From Antedon mediterranea (lineage: Eukaryota; Echinodermata; Crinoidea; Comatulida; Antedonidae), in assembly GCF_964355755.1 (NCBI RefSeq), contig NC_092676.1, forward strand, positions 25,898,288 to 25,962,287: DNA of 64,000 nt, written 5' to 3'. This document shows positions 34,873 through 46,889 of this stretch, one piece after another. The position numbers and the translations under genes were made by a program. The notes under the pieces are model-generated. The model had not been told where the DNA came from, searched no databases, and saw only the letters and a program-made list of their open reading frames with translations. Within the stretch, counting starts at the first letter, position 1, and each line of letters starts with the position of its first letter.

Positions 34873-35697
34873 GGGCCTGTTTCTGCTGCAACTGCTCAAA
34901 ATACGGTATAGAAATACGGTATAAAATACGGTATTTTTTATACCGTATTTTTTACTACCCCGTTTCTGCTAACAATACTTCTTGGGTGGTCGTGTTAAAT
35001 TTCATCTTTTTTACCCAAATTGCCATTCATTTATTTGGTCGATAATTAAAAGTCGCAATAAAGGAAGTTTTACGTCTCACTTTCAACAGCCTAGCCCTAG
35101 TGATAGAGATTTTGTGAGAGCACAGAAAACATCGTAATGGGGACAATTAATTTGTTCCCTCCCCGAGTTATTGTATTTTGCAATGTTGTACTGCTTTCGC
35201 AGGCTCTTCAGCTTTGAGTTTACTTGCTTTGGAGACAAGTTTATTCCATACTCCTGCTTTATTTTTTTAGAAATGTCTTTATAAATGTGGTTGTCCCTTT
35301 TATTACCTTTTAGTTGGTCAGACATTTTAGCTTCCCCACACACATTTATTTAGTAAAACTGTGACGTATTCGCTCCACATTTTCGCCGAATATATCTATA
35401 CATGTGTGTAAAGCAGCTAACAGCGACAGAAAATAAAAACACGAATGGTGACCTTTTGTCATGTAAAAAAAAAATACGGTATTTTTTATTGGCAGCAGAA
35501 ACGGGTACAAAAAATACGGTATAAATTTGTAAATACCGTATTTTATCCACAAATTTTGTGGGGAAAATACGGTATACAAAATACGGTATAGTTTTTATGA
35601 GCGCAGTTTCTGCTGCCAAAAATATACCGTATATATACGGTATTCAAAAAAATACCGTATGATATACGGTATTTAGTTGGCAGCAGAAACAGGGCCA
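34873..35697 (-). mobile_element. TIR element with Myb/SANT-like ORF inside the C-unit foldback
   Basis: Ends CCTGTTTCTGCTGC and GCAGCAGAAACAGG are inverted, and the foldback's CCATAG is present on both sides. Inside are many copies of ATACGGTAT in both orientations near the ends. The minus strand carries an 86-codon frame. The B foldback at 30187 lacks this insert, so it is younger than the B/C duplication or was lost from B. Confidence 0.65.
35083..35343 (-). CDS. Myb/SANT-like DNA-binding fragment of a transposon
   Basis: The 86-residue frame has the helix pattern of transposon-associated Myb/SANT-like (trihelix) domains: MSDQLKGNKRDNHIYKDIS, then LSPKQVNSKLKSLRKQY and a short C-terminal tail. 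Such domains occur with PIF/Harbinger transposases and in domesticated regulators (established knowledge). No transposase follows, so this is probably a remnant or a helper protein of a non-autonomous element. The Met at 35343 is the first in frame; the true start is uncertain. Confidence 0.5.
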   Translation of the reverse strand: MCGEAKMSDQLKGNKRDNHIYKDISKKIKQEYGINLSPKQVNSKLKSLRKQYNIAKYNNSGREQINCPHYDVFCALTKSLSLGLGC

Positions 35698-36299
35698 TAG
35701 AGAGAGTTACGGTATTGCGTTCACGGATTTTAGAAAGTCACGTGGTGTGCACGCCGGCCATGTTTGTGTCCAACTATGCCTATGTAGCGTATGGAGTCGA
35801 GTCATTTGCTTAAAAAATGTATAACATTCACAAGGCTTTAAATATCGAATTTAATATCAAAACAATCAATTTTTTTAAAGGTTTCTGTTAGAATAATAAC
35901 GAAGTTATAAAGTTACTGCGAACATGATTTTAAACAAAAAAATATAAAAACAATGCATTACTATAGAGAATCGCTGTACAAACTAAACGCGCATGCGTAG
36001 AGCGTGCATGGAGCGCACAAAGCCATTTATTGGAAAGAGTCGGAAATTGAATGGATTATTAAAGCTATTTTTGTTGTTTAAAATCATGTTCGCAGTAAAT
36101 TTATAACTTCGTTATTATTCTAACAAAAACCTTCAAACAAATTGATTGTTTGATATTAAATTCGATAGTTAAGGCCTTTTGATGTTATACATTTTCAAAA
36201 CAAAAGACTCAACTCCACATACTACATAGACATATTGGACACAAACATGGCTTCTAATCCATTCAATGTCGAAATTCTCTCTATATATGGCTCTGCTGC
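35697..36299. mobile_element. foldback/MITE of about 600 bp, copy in the C unit
   Basis: Near-identical to 30187-30790 (same TTTAAAGGTTTCTGTTAGAA arms), as expected from the tandem duplication. Confidence 0.6.
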
Positions 36300-36516
36300 T
36301 ATCAATCATGCAGCGCCACCTACCGTCCACGCAGCGCCACCTACCGTCGTGACGTCATCACCGCAGAACTCTCTCTATATATATATCTAATTTTAAAGAC
36401 AGCAAGGCCTGTTTGATAGCCTTGGTTAGTAGTCGCATCCTTTAAAGACTGGAAACAACTGTTTTCCATCCCCACCACACGACACAAAAGTTAATAAAAC
36501 AGGATACTAAGCTTAC

Positions 36517-39329
36517 CTCTATATGCGCATGCACAGCCATAGAAACCAGTTGGACTTGCCCAGTTGTACATAGCGGTACCGTTACGTGATACCCAATAGC
36601 CATACCGTAAATTGTGTGAATGATGGCAGTCATACTGTAGAAAAAAATGGTTGGTTTACGAACATTGTATCGCAAGTTTAGGTGACTTCTAGTATGTGTG
36701 TGCCTTAAAAAGCATATTGATACCTCCATGAGATCTAGATATATAATAAACAAACGTCGAAGATACCATAATAAAAAAAAATACAAAATCATCCTACTCT
36801 AATATACTGTCGACTTGAGGTTGATGACTCCAATAACGCTACAATCTGCGTGATGGACATCTCGTACGTAATGTCGTGTACGAACGAACCATTTTCTTCA
36901 TACCCATTGACCTCCTCAACGAGATTACATGTCGGTGTTATAATAGTTCTACCTGTGAAAAGAAAAATAATGATAAATTTACTTTAGTAGTACTATTCGT
37001 ATCAGTCATAAGTCACATAGTGCACTTTGAATTTATTACAAATTATTTTTCAAAAAAGCTGCCGGAGTTTACACACACCACAAAACGCCGGAGTTTACAC
37101 ACAACACAAAACGCCGGAGTTCACACACACCACAAAACGCCGGTGTTTACACACACTACAAACCCCCGCAGTTTACACACACCACAAGACTCTGGAGTTT
37201 ACACACGTCACAAAACGACGGAGTTTACACACACCACAAAACGCCGGAGTTTACACACGTCACACCACAAAACTCCGAAGTTTACACACACCACAGAACT
37301 CTGGAGTTTACACACACCACAAACCCCCGGAGTTAACACCACAAGACTCCGGAGTTTACACACACCACAAAACCCCGGTGTATGTAAACTGATTTAGCGA
37401 TGTGTGAGAGTATGTTAAGATTACCTGTCAACTTTCCATCTATAACTTCGCATTCCACATAGAACGGTTCAACACCTTTCTTTAGTCCATCCGGATCAAC
37501 AAGTAATGGATCGTTATAATTACCTCTTTCATCGAAAATAAGATGTTGGCAATTTTGTGGAACATATGAGGTGTTTGCCCTGAAAGCCAGATTAATGCAT
37601 ACCAACACTGTTCGAAAAAAACCCTGTATTATATACTTGTTCTCCTTCTCTAGACTCCTGGTCTAGCGCATTTATTTGTACAGCAAATAGGCCAGCCGCC
37701 CGAAGTACATATATATTATTTACACAAATTAAATACAGAAATATTTCTTTTTGTAAATGCACAAAAAAATTAATTTAGGCATATTTTCAATTAAAGTAAT
37801 ATTTCTTATCTTCAGAAGGAAAATTATAAAACGTAACTGGTAATTATTATTATTATAATAACTCTTGACGTAACTCATAATTTTGTTATATATATATTTT
37901 ATTTTTTGCAGTGCATTTAAACATTTATTTCTCATAATACAATAATACTTACATTAACAAACATAAACTTAAATCCTCATACCATCTACCCCTTTCATGC
38001 TCGATATCAAGAATTCCTAGACGAAATTTAGTTAAAAATTGTCTATGTTTACAATTTTTTATTTCAGACAAATAATTTTCTATATGAATTATTGTTTGTT
38101 TAAATTTAGTCAAATAACATAAACGCGAGTGTGTACTCAATAAATTGTTGTTGTTCAATATCCTGTGAACGTAATTTAATTTAATTTATAATGTTGTTAT
38201 CAATATTTTGTTGCAACCAAACATAACCAAAACCAATTCGGGCTTTCTTAGTTGAAACAAATAGCATTGATATGAACTTCTATTCCTGTCTAAGTTTAAA
38301 ATTCAGTACCAGAATATGTTAACTAAAATGTTAACGGAAATCTACCAAGTTCAACCTGTTACAGTTGAGGCATGTTTTCCTCCTTCCAACAGATATCGAC
38401 AAACTTATTCATTACAGTGTCCAATATATAGATATTTTGAAAACCCCAGATTTCACAACCAAATAAGGTGATAGGTAAAATGTTAGCTTAAAAAATAACA
38501 TTCCAGATATTTAATAGGAAGATTAGTAGCTTCAGAGCTTTGATAATCTGCGTTTGTTGTTCTCGTTTTAAATTATTTTAATAAGTTTAATTAACCGTTT
38601 GCATTGATTTCTGTTAGCAACGGTCAATGCTAATTTCTGTCGCATAGCTGTTTTTAGTTTCTTTCAGTTTTTGCCAAAATGTTCTGGAATTGTTGGCATT
38701 CAGAGATTTGATAATCTGCGTTTGTTGTTCTCGTATAAAATTATTTTTCTTAAGTTTAATTAACCGTGTGTATTGTTTTCTAATAAGTTTATATTTACTA
38801 AGTGTAATAGCGAAATGTATTTAAGCTTCTCATTCGTATATACATTTAGCTATGTGAGACAGAGGAGTAAGAATGAGATACATTATTTTTCAACAAAAAG
38901 TAATTGGAACTTTTAACAATGTGAAGTAATAAGTCAAAAGAAACGAATTTAAATATTATATGTACTTGGACTGTAGTCTTAAAATGATATTAATAGTGTT
39001 ATGGTGCACAGTAGGCTATATTGAAATATAGGTGAACAAGAATGTATAGAAAACTATTTTTTTAGAAAGGATTGCATAAAAACAGTTTTTTTACATCAGT
39101 AAAAGGTAATAAATTCAAGAATTGGTTAAAGAATAATTGTACTATCATTATTATTATCATTTTAAAATGGTTTTTCGAAAAAAGAATATAAAAACATACA
39201 TAAGAATGTTACTCAAAAGAAAGAATTTAAGTGATGGTATTAGATAATTCCATCCATTTTATGTTGAAATGAAAATATTATATAATTTTTTTTAAACTTA
39301 CCCATGACGGCAACTTGATAATTGGACAT
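36517..39329 (-). CDS. array copy C: exons 0-3 only, no own exons 4-5
   Basis: Exons 39329-39302, 37607-37425, 36952-36798 and 36634-36517 have intact splice sites and frame. They encode the signal peptide and the N-terminal two thirds of the fibrinogen-like domain (FDERGNYNDP, YEENGSF with a new NGS sequon, STSSRQYI, GCACAYR). No exon 4 or 5 exists before copy B begins. The unit is the right half of a tandem duplication whose repeat is 30083-34765. Either C is a broken gene, or its exon 3 splices over B to the shared exons 4-5 (28139 and 27837), since the phase (1) matches. The second option is inference. Confidence 0.6.
37060..37380. repeat. 26-bp minisatellite in intron 1 of copy C
   Basis: About twelve units, same consensus as in A, B and D; the 173- and 121-codon frames here are repeat products. 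Confidence 0.85.
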
Positions 39330-39544
39330 TTTGCCAGACTAAAAAAATTACAGGTCTGGTATCTATGGCGAATCTTTTTATTCTGTTTATTTCTAATATT
39401 CCGGTACGCAATTATTGCTGTTCACCACACTATTACAGTAATTATAAAGTCATAAAATCATACATTTTATTTAATCCATCAATCAATATTATTGTTAGCG
39501 TCTAGTAACAATCCAACAAATGTATATTAAATATCATTGTTCCA

Positions 39545-41190
39545 TATAGATATGTTTGTATAATTGCATTGGTATAATTAAACTTTAAAGAAAGCCAACA
39601 TTTGTGATTATATAATTCTGCAATTTATATCAAATACCGTATAGATATAATTGCCTAAGTATGATTAAACTTTAAAGAAAGCCAACATTTGTGATTATAT
39701 AATTCTGCAATTTATATGAAATATAGATATAATTGCCTAAGTATAATTAAACTTTAATGAAAGCCAACATTTGTGATTATATAATTCTGTAATTTATTTG
39801 AAATATAAATATAATTGCCTTGATATAATTAAATTTCAAAGAAAGCCAACATTTGTGATTATATAATTCTGCAATTTATATGAAATATAAATATAATTGC
39901 CTTGATATAATTAAACTTTAAAGAAAGCCAACATTTGTGATTATATAATTCTGCATTTGTTTTAAAATATAAATATAATTGCCTTGATATAATTAAATTT
40001 TAAAGAAAGCCAACATTTGTGATTATATAATTCTGCAATTTATATGAAATATAAATATAATTGCCTTGATATAATTAAACTTTAAAGAAAGCCAACATTT
40101 GTGATTATATAATTCTGCATTTAAAAAAAAATATAAATATAATTGCCTTGATATAATTAAACTTTAAAGAAAGCCAACATTTGTGATTATATAATTCTGC
40201 AATTTATTTGAAATATAAATATAATTGCCTTGATATAATTAAATTTTAAAGAAAGTTAACATTTGTGATTATATAATTCTGCAATTTATATGAATTATAA
40301 ATATAATTGCCTTGATATAATTAAACTTTAAAGAAAGCCAACATTTGTGATTATATAATTCTGCATTTTTTTAAAAATATAAATATAATTGCCTTGATAT
40401 AATTAAACTTTAAAGAAAGCTAACATTTGTGATTATATAATTCTGCAATTGATGAAATATAGATATAATTGCCTTGATATAATTAAATTTTAAAGAAAGT
40501 TAACATTTGTGATTATATAATTCTGCAATTTATATGAAATATAAATATAATTGCCTTGATATAATTAAACTTTAAAGAAAGCCAACATTTGTGATTATAT
40601 AATTCTGCATTTTTTTTAAAATATAAATATAATTGCCTTTATATAATTAAACTTTAAAGAAAGCTAACATTTGTGATTATATAATTCGGCAATTGATATG
40701 AAATATAGATATAATTGCCTTGATATAATTAAATTTTAAAGAAAGCCAACATTTGTGATTATATAATTCTGCAATTTATATGAAATATAGATATAATTGC
40801 CTAAGTATAATTAAACTTTAAAGAAAGCCAACATTTGTGATTATATAATTCTGCAATTTATTTGAAATATAAATATAATTGCCTTGATATAATTAAATTT
40901 TTAAAGAAAGCCAACATTTGTGATTATATAATTCTGCAATTTATATCAAATATAAATATAATTGCCTTGATATAATTAAACTTTAAAGAAAGCCAACATT
41001 TGTGATTATATAATTCTGCATTTTTTTTGGACATATAAATATAATTGCCTTGATATAATTAAACTTTAAAGAAAGCCAACATTTGTGATTATATAATTCT
41101 GCAATTTATAATGAAATATAAATATAATTGCCTTGATATAATTAAACTTTAAGAAAGTCAACATTTTGTGAGTATAGTGTTTCAATTTCT
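39545..41190. repeat. 83-bp AT-rich minisatellite upstream of copy C, about 20 units
   Basis: The same unit as at 22540 and 34270, strongly expanded, with alternating variants of the spacer (TTTATATGAAATATA, TTTTTTTAAAATATA) suggesting higher-order duplication. Confidence 0.85.
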
Positions 41191-41429
41191 ATGAAAGATA
41201 ACACAAAAAAACCAATTGGTATGTAGTATAAGGCGCAACGAAAATGACAAGCGACAGTTCAGATCGTCCCACAAAAATTTGAGATAATTTGTCCATGAAG
41301 CTTAAGAAAACTTGCCCGGGTAAATAACTAAACTTAAACAGGTCCTAAGACTCAAGGGTTTCACTCTCTTACATTGTAACTTAAGTATATGTATAGTATA
41401 TTGTTTGAAGGTTTGCATGGCGAAATCAA

Positions 41430-41615
41430 ATGTTGATATAAAGTTTGCGGTACACCACGTGTATTAGTTCTGAAAAGAATTTTTCGACGTTTCGATCAAT
41501 ACTTTGATCGTCCTCATTCTCACTCCTGAGGACGATCAAAGTATATTGATCGAAACGTCGAGAAACTCTTTTCAGAACTAATACACGTGGTGTACCGCAA
41601 ACTTTATATCAACAT
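41430..41615. repeat. inverted repeat with hammerhead-like arms
   Basis: Arms from AAAGTTTGCGGTACACCACG to TTTTTCGACG pair with 41540-41612; the loop is about 20 bases. A single arm remains at 59565-59610. See the hammerhead-like entries. Confidence 0.65.
41526..41560 (+). ncRNA. hammerhead-ribozyme-like motif
   Basis: Core CTGAGGA, one extra base, a GATCAA/TTGATC stem, then GAAAC and GTC. The opposite arm (minus strand 41516-41485) has ATGAGGA and the same stem. The extra base before stem II departs from the canonical core, so activity is unproven. Confidence 0.35.
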
Positions 41616-44099
41616 ATATGTATAGTTCTACATTTAATTAATGACAAGAGAAGAATAAATGTTGTTTGTTGATACAACTCGATAGAATGTTTTCCGTATC
41701 CGTGTAAAAATAATAGTGCTTTAGTTCCAATATATAATTTCTTTGGATGTTTGATGAATAACATTTACTTTAGATAGATGTAACAAAAATATGAAATAAA
41801 GGTGAGTGAATCTCACAAAAGGGAGGGTAAAACATTTACTTTAGATTGTTTTAAAAATTTTCCAGGCGTTTGTTGTATTTTATTTTATTTGTGTGGCAAA
41901 GAAGTTAATTTTTTTAAAGTAGAAAATATCAGTTTTTATCATTTAAGGCAAATTTATATTTTTAATGAACAATTTGAAATAAATAAAACAATACATAAAA
42001 CAGGTAGGTAAAATGGGGATAAAAAAAGAAAAAGAAAGAAAAAATAAACTTAAAAAGCATAAAAGACGAGAAATTCAAATTATGGAATGATACATTATAT
42101 ATAAGACTGGCAGCGAATTTAAAAGATTAAAAAAATTAAAACGTTAATTTGTTTCGATCTGTTTTTTTTAAGTTGTTGTTTTTTTAAGTTGTTGCTTTTC
42201 TTAAATGCATGTAATTACAAATAATAATTTTATAATTTAGCAACAATTTTCGGATAATGGTGCATCAAGATAAACATTAAAACGCAGTGACCATGGTTAC
42301 TGTGATTATTGTATTGAACGTCAATAGTTGAATCGGTATCTTGTTGAGTATTCTTAATTAAAGATGACAAAATGATAACACTGCACTATAATTGTATGTT
42401 AAAGATCTCTCATCAGATGGAATAATTTAAATTACAATTTTAAATATTCAAATTTTATTCGTTCGTATACATTGTACTAGTCTGGGCTCCAGACGGAGTT
42501 TTGTAAAAATATAAATATTTTTGCACATATGGCGTTTCATACGTGTATTACTTGAGTTTGGATACTCCTGTATTTTCAGACAAAAATCGCGGTCGAAATA
42601 AAAACAAATAAATAAAAAAAAGACAATAAATACAGACTTGAGACAAGTCTAACATTGTACACTTATTATAAATATTTGATAAATTAGATAGGAAACCTCA
42701 AAAAGCTGAAAAGCTGTTAAAGATCTCTCTTCAGATGGAATAATTTATAATACAATTTTAAATATTTCAATTTTATTCGTTCGTATACATTGTACACTTA
42801 TTATAAATATTTGATAAATAAGATAGGAAACCTCAAAAAGCTGAAAAGCTGTTTAAGATTTCTCATCAGATGGAATAATTTAAATTACAATTTTTAGACA
42901 TTTCAATTTTATTTGTTCGTATACATTGTACACTTATTATAAGTATTTGATAAATAAGTGAGCTTCACTGGACCAGTCCGAAAACGAAAAACGAAAATGT
43001 AATTATGTAATAAACCAAGCCCGGTTGCTGCAGAGGAAAAGAAGAGATATTTCAGATGTAAAATGTCATAATTAACCAGGTTACTTGTCGGTGATGAATA
43101 AACATTCACATTTTTATTTACTGTTTTACTTTTACTTCCTAAAAAATCCTACAAATACCATACATAATCAGTCACGAGTCGCATAGTGCACTGTAAATTT
43201 AATTTCACGTGACGCGCATGCGCAGACACTTTAGCGGGATTACTCTTGTTCCGGGTACACTACACTAGTTGCCATCCTGCGTATTCTTGTCAACAAAAAT
43301 CGTATGACGTAAATTATAAATCGGGAAGTAATATTGTTTACAAATGTAATGAGCCGGCGGCAACTAAAAATCAGTCCTCAGTATAATTCGTTTGGTTTTT
43401 TAAAAATGTTCTAAATGAAGTGGAGAAGTTGTTTACATTTCCAACGCATTTATGTCAGTTTTTATCATTTGCAGTCACGAAATATTCAATAACAATTTAA
43501 AATGAATACCTAACAAGAAAAAGATTAAGATATAGAAATTATAGTGGATAAACTTTTTTTTTTAAAACATAGAAACATGAAAAGTAGAAACATAATAAAT
43601 TAAATAGACATAACCTCTCAAAAAACAGCACATTTTGAATTTCGAAAAACAAAATATTAATTTGTTTCGATCTGTTTTTTTTAAGTTGGGGTTTCATTTC
43701 AATGTAAGCGATTACATTAATATTTTTGTAGGAACATTTTTCAGATAATGAGAAATAATAATGTAAGGAAAAAGATAAATCGCAGTTACCATAGATACTG
43801 TGATTAATTTTATTAAACGTCAATCTTCTGTTGTGTGTACAAATTCTTAATTAAAGATAACGTATTGATTACATTTTATCAAATTTCATTATAAGTGTAC
43901 TGTATGTTAGTTAAATTGACATGATTGTCTATTTCAATTATTCGTTCATATAAAATTTACACTTATAATAAGTATATTAATAAATCTAGTTCAAACTAGA
44001 ACGAGCGAAAAGTCATGAATAATACCACCAAACTTGCGAGTTAGGATGACTATAACGAGGGATTTAATAAAAAGGCAAATTGCCTTAAAATGTAAATGT

Positions 44100-44131
44100 G
44101 ACATGTTTCGAGAAACTATTCTCATCATCAG
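44100..44131 (-). ncRNA. hammerhead-ribozyme-like motif
   Basis: Minus strand CTGATGA, one base, GAGAA/TTCTC stem, GAAAC, then ATGTC. Same layout as 41526-41560. Confidence 0.35.
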
Positions 44132-44269
44132 AACAGTAAACAACGCCTAGAGTGCTTATATACAAATGGTTCACAAATAAGTAGAACAATTTAATCCCAA
44201 GAACTTACACAAAAAGACTGTGTGTTATGACATAAAACATTTAAAAAATTATAAATTCTAATTTAAAAT

Positions 44270-44648
44270 GATGGTCCTATACTTTTACTATGGTTCAATA
44301 ATTAAATTTACAATTAACCAGTACATTCTTTGTCTAGCTGGTTTTTTTTCTGGCACTATTTTAGTCACTAGTTTCGTATGTTGGACGTATAAGACGATCC
44401 TCTATACGTTGCTCTGTATCTACTACTAAAGCTTGATTCCCACTAAGATGCAACGCAAGGCCATAACGCAACCCCAAGTGATTTGACCAGGAAAGAGTGA
44501 CATTTCCCTGATTTGACCAATCATAAACGATAGATTATTCCAACAGTCGTTTGTCATTGTTCAACTCGATTGCGTTGCGTCCAAATCTTTTACTCAATAT
44601 TAAGCCTACTATGTTAAATATGCAGTAAGTAATAACTTATTTGTTTAT
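44270..44648 (-). pseudogene. duplicated 3' flank and tail of an exon-5 copy, split by a LINE
   Basis: 44270-44640 equals 46526-46900 (ACTTTTACTATGGTTCAATA onward). The exon-5 tail (AACTTATTTGTTTAT) is cut by the LINE and continues at 46461-46522 as TTTCAATGTATTCATAATGC, then fuses to the next copy of the flank. So a unit of about 380 bp was duplicated and one copy later interrupted. Confidence 0.6.
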
Positions 44649-46460
44649 GTTGGGAAAAAAGCCGATAAAGATATTAGGAATATATGTGGGATATGATTAC
44701 AAGACTTGTGAAACTAAAAATTGGAGTGATAAACTGGTTGATTTTGAAAAGATTTTGAAATTATGGAGTTCTAGAAATTTAACACTTTATGGGAAAGTAA
44801 TTATATTGAAGTCACTTGCACTATCAAAACTTACATACAATGCAAATATTATTACTGTACCAAAGTATGTTTATGACATAGTTAACAAACAAAGTTATAC
44901 ATTTTTATGGAGTAAAAAATCTGAAAAAATAAAAAGGAAAACCTTAATTGGAAACCTAAACGAAGTTGGAATTAAAATGCCAGATTTTAAATTACATACA
45001 AAAGCACTTAATGTCACATGGCTAAAAAGGTTGTTACATGAAGATGAAGCAAAATGGAAATTTATTCCAAAATGTTATATTAATAATTTATGTTCAGAAA
45101 ATATTCTTTTTAACATGACAGATGAAAACCACTTTATACATAAAATGCCTATGTTTTATGAGAGTCTGTTGAAAGCATGCATAAAGTATAATAATTGCTG
45201 TAAAAGAAGTGTAGACACATATGATGATATAATGAATGAACAGTTGTGGGGTAATAAGTTAATACAACTTAAAAACCAATCACTATGTTATAAACATTTG
45301 ATTGAATGTGGCATTATTTTAGTGAAGGATATTATAAAGGAAAATAGATTCATAACTTAAAAAGAATTGTGGGTAAAATTAAAGTACAAAGCAAACTGGT
45401 TAAATGAATATATGTGCTTATTAAAAGCGATACCAATACAATGGAAAACTATAATCAAATACGAGGAAAATTGTTATTATAATATAACAGAAAATGTCAT
45501 TAAGAATAGATATAAGGACATCACAACAAAGAGTATTTATCTCTGTTTTGTGGAGGACATTTTTGTCCCTCCGGTTTGTCAAGGAAAATGAGAAAAATAT
45601 TTTCATAATTTGAATATTGATTGGAAGTCATGTTGGTTATCTAAAGTTTGTAAAATGAAAGATAAAAAATTAATACACTTTAATTACAAACTGTTAAATA
45701 GAATTTTAGCAACAAACAAAAGGTTGTTTATCTGGAAACTAAAGATACTAATATATGTGGTAGATGTGGAGAGGTACAAGATGAGGAGCATATGTTTTTT
45801 CAAGGTTTTTGGACAAAAATAGAGATTGTTTTAAAAGGTACCAATCATATAAACATGTCAAAATCTGGTAATTGGAACAAGAAATATTCTTACTGATTTT
45901 ATATATACATTTGCTGCTTTCACGGTTTATAAACAAAAGATACTGGCTGATGTTACAAATAAAAGTTATTTTAATTTATGGAAATCTTTTAAACAAGGAA
46001 TTCTATTCAGAATGGAATGTGATATAGTGTATAAAAGAAAGAAAAGCATAAAAAAATGGGAAAAAGTAAAAAATATTATTTTAGCAATGTAAAATTGTAT
46101 AATAACAGGCCAAAAACACGAGAAAATATTATTACGACACAATACTTAGTATTCTAGTATGGTTTCTACCTTACTAGTTGTATTTACTGGTGCTATATGA
46201 GTTACAGTATATTTTATCTTGTGATGTTGTAATGGCAATTGTGAACCTATATTATGTGATGTATATTTTTATATAACTTTTGTCTATTTTTTAAATGCTT
46301 TAACTTTTTATATATGTAAAATACTAAAAATAAGAAAAACAAAAAAAAACTTTAAGCTGCAGAGATAGTTTTCTACTGAAACAAAATTGATATAGATTAT
46401 TGTAACAATTGTAAAGAATGAAATAAAAGTGAGTGAATCTCACAAAAGACCAATAAAAAA
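44649..46460 (+). mobile_element. Tx1/L1-like LINE, 5' truncated, with 15-bp target duplication
   Basis: The first frame (to 45360) encodes the C-terminal RT/thumb region typical of L1/Tx1 elements: ILGIYVGYD, WSDKLVDFEKILKLWSSRNL, TLYGKVIILKSLALSKLTY, FLWSKKSEKIKRKTLIG. It is broken by TAA at 45358 and TGA at 45589 in the same frame and by a shift near 45740, after which a CGRCGE-type zinc knuckle can be seen. The direct repeat AACTTATTTGTTTAT is at 44634-44648 and 46461-46475. The 3' end has the hairpin GTGAGTGAATCTCAC at 46429-46443 and a short A-rich tail. It is a dead copy. Confidence 0.8.
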
Positions 46461-46889
46461 AACTTATTTGTTTATTTCAATGTATTCATAATGCTTGTAA
46501 TGGTCATCACGATTGATTTTACCTATATTTTTACTATGGTTCAATAATTAAATTTACAATTAACCAGTACATTCTTTGTCTAGCTGGGTTTTTTTTCTGG
46601 CACTATTTTAAGCACTAGTTTCGTATGTTGGACGTATAAGACGATCCTCTATACGTTGCTCTGTCACTACTACTAAAGCTTGGTTCCCAATAAGATGCAA
46701 CGCAAGGACATAACGCAACCCAAGTCATTTGACCAGGAAAGATTGAAATTTCCCTGATTTGACCAATCATAAACGATGGACTATTCCAACAGTCGTTTGT
46801 CATTGTTCAACTCGATTGCGTTGCGTCTATGTCTTTCACTCTAAAGAATAGGCCTGCTATGTTAAATATGCAGTACCGTAAGTAATAAC

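Noticed and set aside
41526-41560. Calling the motif a proven hammerhead ribozyme
   Set aside because: The extra nucleotide before stem II and a poorly defined stem III/I leave cleavage unproven, so it is listed as hammerhead-like only.
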